Origin: an uncultured Brevibacterium sp.
GTDB lineage: Bacteria; Actinomycetota; Actinomycetes; Actinomycetales; Brevibacteriaceae
DNA length: 8,899 bases
Direction: 5' to 3'
Assembly (NCBI GenBank): GCA_902489215.1
Contig: CABTZE010000081.1
Span: 1 to 8,899, forward strand
The notes under the pieces were generated by a model. The model searched no databases. It had not been told where the DNA came from and worked only from the letters and a program-made list of their open reading frames with translations. Below are positions 6,514 through 8,899 of this stretch, piece by piece. Numbering within the stretch: the stretch's first letter is position 1; each line of letters starts with the position of its first letter. The position numbers and the translations under genes were made by a program.

Positions 6514-7425
6514 CTAGCCGTTCAGGCCCAAGTGCTTCCGGGTGAACGCCAACGACTCCGCGAGCATGTCCATGCGCGTGGACTTCTTGGCAACAAAGCG
6601 CGTGTTGACCTCAATGACGGCGTCACCCGACCAGTTGACCTTCGCCAAATACTGCAGGCACTCTTTGACCGGCATTTTTCCCCGTCCCGGCACCAGGTGT
6701 TCGTCCATGAGGGAGCCCGCGCCGTCTGTCACGTGCAGCACACGTACGCGGTCGTGGATACTCTGCAGGGTTTCCAGCGCGTTCATCCCGGCTGTCGCAG
6801 CGTGCGAAAAGTCGAACGTCATGTGGTCGTAGTCTTCGTCCAGCGGGTTCCAGTCCGGGTAGTAGATCTGCAGTCCCCGCACCCCCGCCCGCCACGGGTA
6901 CATGTTCTCCACCGCCAGGCGCATACCGGTTTCCCGTGTCAGGCGGCGCACACCGTCGACGAAGCCGCGCGCGTAGTCGCCCTGCCACCGGAAGGGCGGG
7001 TGCAGGACAACGGTTTCAGCCCCCACATCGGTCGCCAGCTTTGCGGTCAGGCGCAGCTTTTCCCAGTTGTCTTTGTGCATCACGCGCGGCAGCAGCAGGA
7101 GTGTGGGCGCGTGCAGCGACAGCACCGGCAGGCCGGTGCGCTGGGAGTGCTCCAGGATGTGCGAAGCGCTCTGTGTGCCCGGGTTGTCAGTGATCATGAT
7201 TTCGACACCGTCATAGCCCAGTCCGGCTGCGATGTTGAACGTGTTCTCCACCGTCATGGGATATACCGACGATGATGACAGCCCCACGCGAATCCGCCCT
7301 TCGGAGCTGTGTTCGGCTCCGTGTTCGTAGACGGGAGTGTTCTCGAAATAGGCGCGATGGCGCAGGGAGTCTGCGCGGGCGCGGTTCTTCTTCGTGAACG
7401 CCTTACGAGGTGTCTTGTCTGTCAC
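6514..7425 (-). CDS. Sugar phosphate isomerase/epimerase-like TIM-barrel protein
   Basis: This is an AP-endonuclease-2-type TIM barrel (PF01261, xylose-isomerase-like), 303 aa. A basic N-terminal extension of about 40 residues precedes the barrel, which starts RIRVGLSSSSVYP. Probable metal ligands in family positions are Glu75 (DGVEIMITD), His142 (VVLHPPF), Glu173 (AVENMYPW), Asp205 and His208 (FDFSHA), His231 (VLHVTDG) and Glu272 (VIEVNTR). The motif HLVPGRGKMP near 243-252 is typical. The start is the GTG at 7425, six bases after a TAGACT -10 box. Its place between ppx and proC matches the conserved mycobacterial gene Rv0498 (from memory). The true substrate is unknown; sugar-phosphate or inosose isomerase is only a family-level label. 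It is the first gene of a likely two-gene unit with proC. Confidence 0.85.
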   Translation of the reverse strand: MTDKTPRKAFTKKNRARADSLRHRAYFENTPVYEHGAEHSSEGRIRVGLSSSSVYPMTVENTFNIAAGLGYDGVEIMITDNPGTQSASHILEHSQRTGLPVLSLHAPTLLLLPRVMHKDNWEKLRLTAKLATDVGAETVVLHPPFRWQGDYARGFVDGVRRLTRETGMRLAVENMYPWRAGVRGLQIYYPDWNPLDEDYDHMTFDFSHAATAGMNALETLQSIHDRVRVLHVTDGAGSLMDEHLVPGRGKMPVKECLQYLAKVNWSGDAVIEVNTRFVAKKSTRMDMLAESLAFTRKHLGLNG

Positions 7426-7431
7426 GCTCTC

Positions 7432-7437
7432 AGTCTA
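7432..7437 (-). promoter_or_regulatory. -10 box of the isomerase-proC unit, leaderless layout
   Basis: TAGACT on the minus strand is six bases before the GTG at 7425. No Shine-Dalgarno is present and no clear -35 can be picked. The 48-base gap after the ppx stop shows no terminator, so read-through from ppx is also possible. Confidence 0.5.
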
Positions 7438-7473
7438 GGCGCACTCTTCTCACCCGAGCAGGCCGTTGCGGTT

Positions 7474-8481
7474 TTACTTGACCGCCTGCTTGCCGTTTGT
7501 GGTGGTGGGGGTTTCATCGCCGTCGAGGCTGTGGCGCACAGAGATGTGTTCTGCCGTGTCCAGCAGGTCCAGCTGGCGCATGATGATGCCTTCGCGCAGA
7601 GCCCACGGTGAGATCGCCATTTTCTCGACCCCGAAGATGGTGAACGCGGCATCTGCGACGATTGCGCCGGCAAGCACCTGGCCCCCGCGGTTTTCGGAAA
7701 CTCCGGGCAGCTCGGCGCGCTGCGCCGGAGTGCGGGAGGCCAGTGCATCGATGATGCCGGGCATATCTTTTCTGTGCAGGTAGCGCGGGACGTAGATTCC
7801 GTGGCTGGACGAGGCGGCGCCGGCAATGCGGGCCAAGGAGCGGAAGGTCTTAGACGAACCGACGATGTGGTCGGGCCTGCCGACCCTGTTGATCTGGCCG
7901 GCCACTTTGCCGATGGTGTGGCGGGCGTGCCTGCGCAGCTGCGCGATTTCGTTGGGGTTGGGAAGTTCGTGGTTCAGGTAGTGGTTGAGCATCCGGCCTG
8001 CGCCCAGGGGAACTGAGACTGCGGCATCCGGGTACTCGTCGGTGCCTGCGGCCAGTTCGAATGATCCCCCGCCGATGTCCATGAGCAGGATCTTTCCTGC
8101 CGACCAGCCGAACCAGCGGCGAACCGCCAGGAAGGTGATGCGCGCTTCGTCCTGACCGGACATGACGTTGAGGATCAGGCCGGTTTCTTCGTGGATTCTG
8201 TCGATGAGCTTTTGCCCGTTGGGGGCTTCGCGCAGTGCTGATGTGGCGAATGCCAGGATTCGCTCGGCGCCCTGTTCTTCGGCGACGACAATGGCTTCGC
8301 GGCAGAAGTGCAGAAGCCTGTTGGCTCCGTATTTCGACAGTGAACCGTCTTCTTTGAGGTATTCGGCCAGTCGCAGAACTTCCTTGTGGGATGACGCCGG
8401 AAGCGGCGGAGCACCTTCGTGGGCGTCGACCACAAGAAGGTGAATGCTGTTGGATCCGATATCGAGGACGGCTAAGCGCAT
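7474..8481 (-). CDS. ppx: Ppx/GppA-family exopolyphosphatase
   Basis: It belongs to the ASKHA-fold phosphatases that remove terminal phosphate from polyphosphate or from pppGpp, in the cytoplasm. From the ATG at 8481 it is 335 aa, the size of the short actinobacterial Ppx1 type (Rv0496-like) rather than the roughly 500-aa E. coli Ppx. Visible motifs are the phosphate loop LDIGSNSIHLLVVD (residues 6-19), AFATSALREA (78-86), the catalytic-acid region SGQDEAR (108-114), and the second phosphate loop MDIGGGSFEL (134-143). VSENRGGQVLAGA follows in the C-terminal part. An in-frame ATG lies three codons upstream, but a TAATAT -10 box overlaps it and the family begins at MRLAVLDIGSNS. The gene is divergent from a small membrane protein gene and upstream of the isomerase-proC unit. 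The C-terminal 18 residues or so are polar and probably disordered. Confidence 0.94.
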   Translation of the reverse strand: MRLAVLDIGSNSIHLLVVDAHEGAPPLPASSHKEVLRLAEYLKEDGSLSKYGANRLLHFCREAIVVAEEQGAERILAFATSALREAPNGQKLIDRIHEETGLILNVMSGQDEARITFLAVRRWFGWSAGKILLMDIGGGSFELAAGTDEYPDAAVSVPLGAGRMLNHYLNHELPNPNEIAQLRRHARHTIGKVAGQINRVGRPDHIVGSSKTFRSLARIAGAASSSHGIYVPRYLHRKDMPGIIDALASRTPAQRAELPGVSENRGGQVLAGAIVADAAFTIFGVEKMAISPWALREGIIMRQLDLLDTAEHISVRHSLDGDETPTTTNGKQAVK

Positions 8482-8488
8482 GGTCAGC

Positions 8489-8494
8489 ATATTA
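8489..8494 (-). promoter_or_regulatory. -10 box of ppx, leaderless layout
   Basis: TAATAT on the minus strand lies seven bases before the ATG at 8481. No ribosome-binding site precedes that ATG. The expected -35 position falls on the -10 of the divergent plus-strand gene. Confidence 0.5.
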
Positions 8495-8506
8495 CCGCGC
8501 GGCCCC

Positions 8507-8512
8507 TATCAT
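8507..8512 (+). promoter_or_regulatory. -10 box of the small membrane protein gene
   Basis: TATCAT lies seven bases before the ATG at 8520, a leaderless layout. The intervening CGGAGGT resembles a Shine-Dalgarno, but it ends one base or less from the ATG, too close for normal use. Confidence 0.5.
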
Positions 8513-8519
8513 CGGAGGT

Positions 8520-8723
8520 ATGCAGAACACCCGAGCCCCGTGGATTGCGGCGACTTTCATCCTGACCGTCGCGGCGGTTGTGTTCTCCCGACTGCCTCAG
8601 CTGCGGGATCTGCGCCTTTTCCTCCTGCTTGCCGCACTGGCGGTCTTCTTGGCCGGCGTTGTCATGGCCGGCCGCTCACTGCGCGAGGCGTGGGCCCGCA
8701 AACGCAGCGAGCGGCGGCGCTGA
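8520..8723 (+). CDS. Small two-helix membrane protein, function unknown
   Basis: The 67-residue product starts MQNTRAPW. It has a first hydrophobic helix (about residues 8-24, IAATFILTVAAVVF core), a short polar turn with PQLRDLR, and a second helix (about 31-50, FLLLAALAVFLAGVVMAG). A strongly basic C-terminal tail ends in KRSERRR. By the positive-inside rule the tail, and probably both ends, face the cytoplasm. The ATG at 8520 is placed by the -10 box seven bases upstream; the frame is open further upstream but would run through the ppx 5' end. I do not recognise a named family. Small two-helix proteins of this shape are common near housekeeping genes in actinobacteria. It diverges from ppx and converges on the gene at the right edge, with a 13-base gap. 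Confidence 0.7.
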   Translation: MQNTRAPWIAATFILTVAAVVFSRLPQLRDLRLFLLLAALAVFLAGVVMAGRSLREAWARKRSERRR

Positions 8724-8736
8724 TGCAAGCGTCAGG

Positions 8737-8895
8737 TCACCACATGGGCGGGCGCTCGTCACTGTCGTACGGGTAGCGTTCGCGGAAGTCCGTCGCCATG
8801 GTCTGCATGTCGACAAAGCGCACGCCGTCGTGATCCCCGATGTAGTCGATCAGACGCTCGAGCCGCGCCGCTGGCAGCCACACTCGGCCGTCGGA
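8737..8895 (-). CDS. 3' end of a gene resembling a polysaccharide deacetylase tail
   Basis: The minus-strand frame ending in TGA at 8739-8737 reads GRVWLPAARLERLIDYIGDH followed by DGVRFVDMQTMATDFRER and a short acidic, proline-containing end. The pattern of a Leu-Glu-rich helix, YI..H.GVRF and then an alanine-containing helix resembles the last strand and helix of NodB-type polysaccharide deacetylases. This is a weak, fold-level impression from about 50 residues. In the same frame a TGA lies at 8898-8896, four bases inside the window edge region. The piece is therefore either a very short ORF (possible GTG at 8883, no ribosome-binding site seen) or the end of a gene with a frameshift near 8893-8896. 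A shift of one base there would join it to the overlapping open frame. Confidence 0.4.
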   Translation of the reverse strand, partial: SDGRVWLPAARLERLIDYIGDHDGVRFVDMQTMATDFRERYPYDSDERPPMW

Positions 8896-8899
8896 TCAG

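Noticed and set aside
6298..7275. A 325-codon plus-strand frame opposite proC and the isomerase-like gene
   Set aside because: It spans two antisense real genes and their intergenic gap, and its sequence is rich in His, Arg and Gln without domain features.
1..8899. CRISPR array, tRNA or rRNA gene, transposon or prophage
   Set aside because: I saw no regularly spaced repeats, cloverleaf-like sequence, transposase or integrase motifs, or long terminal inverted repeats on either strand.

Overview
This window looks like core chromosome of a fairly GC-rich actinobacterium (Actinomycetota). Three things point there. A 32-residue bS22/AURKAIP1-type ribosomal protein, a lineage marker, is encoded at 1957-2055. 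The gene set ppx, sugar-phosphate-isomerase-like, proC, bS22, glutaredoxin-like, hemA matches the order I remember from mycobacterial chromosomes (around Rv0496-Rv0509 in M. tuberculosis). Several genes also have a -10 box placed so that transcription would begin at the start codon (leaderless mRNA), which is common in this phylum. I cannot name the genus.

Left part (1-2216, all minus strand): bS22, a small glutaredoxin-like protein with a CxxC site, and hemA (glutamyl-tRNA reductase, first step of C5 tetrapyrrole synthesis). hemA runs off the left edge with no stop codon. The gap between the glutaredoxin gene and hemA holds three hairpin-forming inverted repeats in about 75 bp and is the most structured non-coding stretch in the window.

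Middle (2216-5596): an AcuC/class I histone-deacetylase-like enzyme on the minus strand, divergent from a KtrB/TrkH-type potassium channel subunit and its overlapping KtrA/TrkA regulatory subunit on the plus strand. These three genes sit inside the otherwise familiar ppx-proC-bS22-hemA block and look like a lineage-specific insertion.

Right part (5658-8899): proC (proline synthesis) and an AP-endonuclease-2-type TIM-barrel protein, apparently one operon on the minus strand. Next come a Ppx/GppA-family exopolyphosphatase on the minus strand, a divergent 67-residue two-helix membrane protein on the plus strand, and the 3' end of a convergent minus-strand gene that resembles the tail of a polysaccharide deacetylase. 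That last frame has a TGA close to the window edge.

The gene content is ordinary housekeeping. I see no CRISPR array, tRNA or rRNA gene, insertion sequence, prophage or clear new multi-gene system. The points most worth checking are the hemA leader, the unusual HemA C-terminus (possible fusion to HemC), the repeated leaderless promoter layout, and the interrupted frame at the right edge. There is no gene-free stretch over 300 bases.
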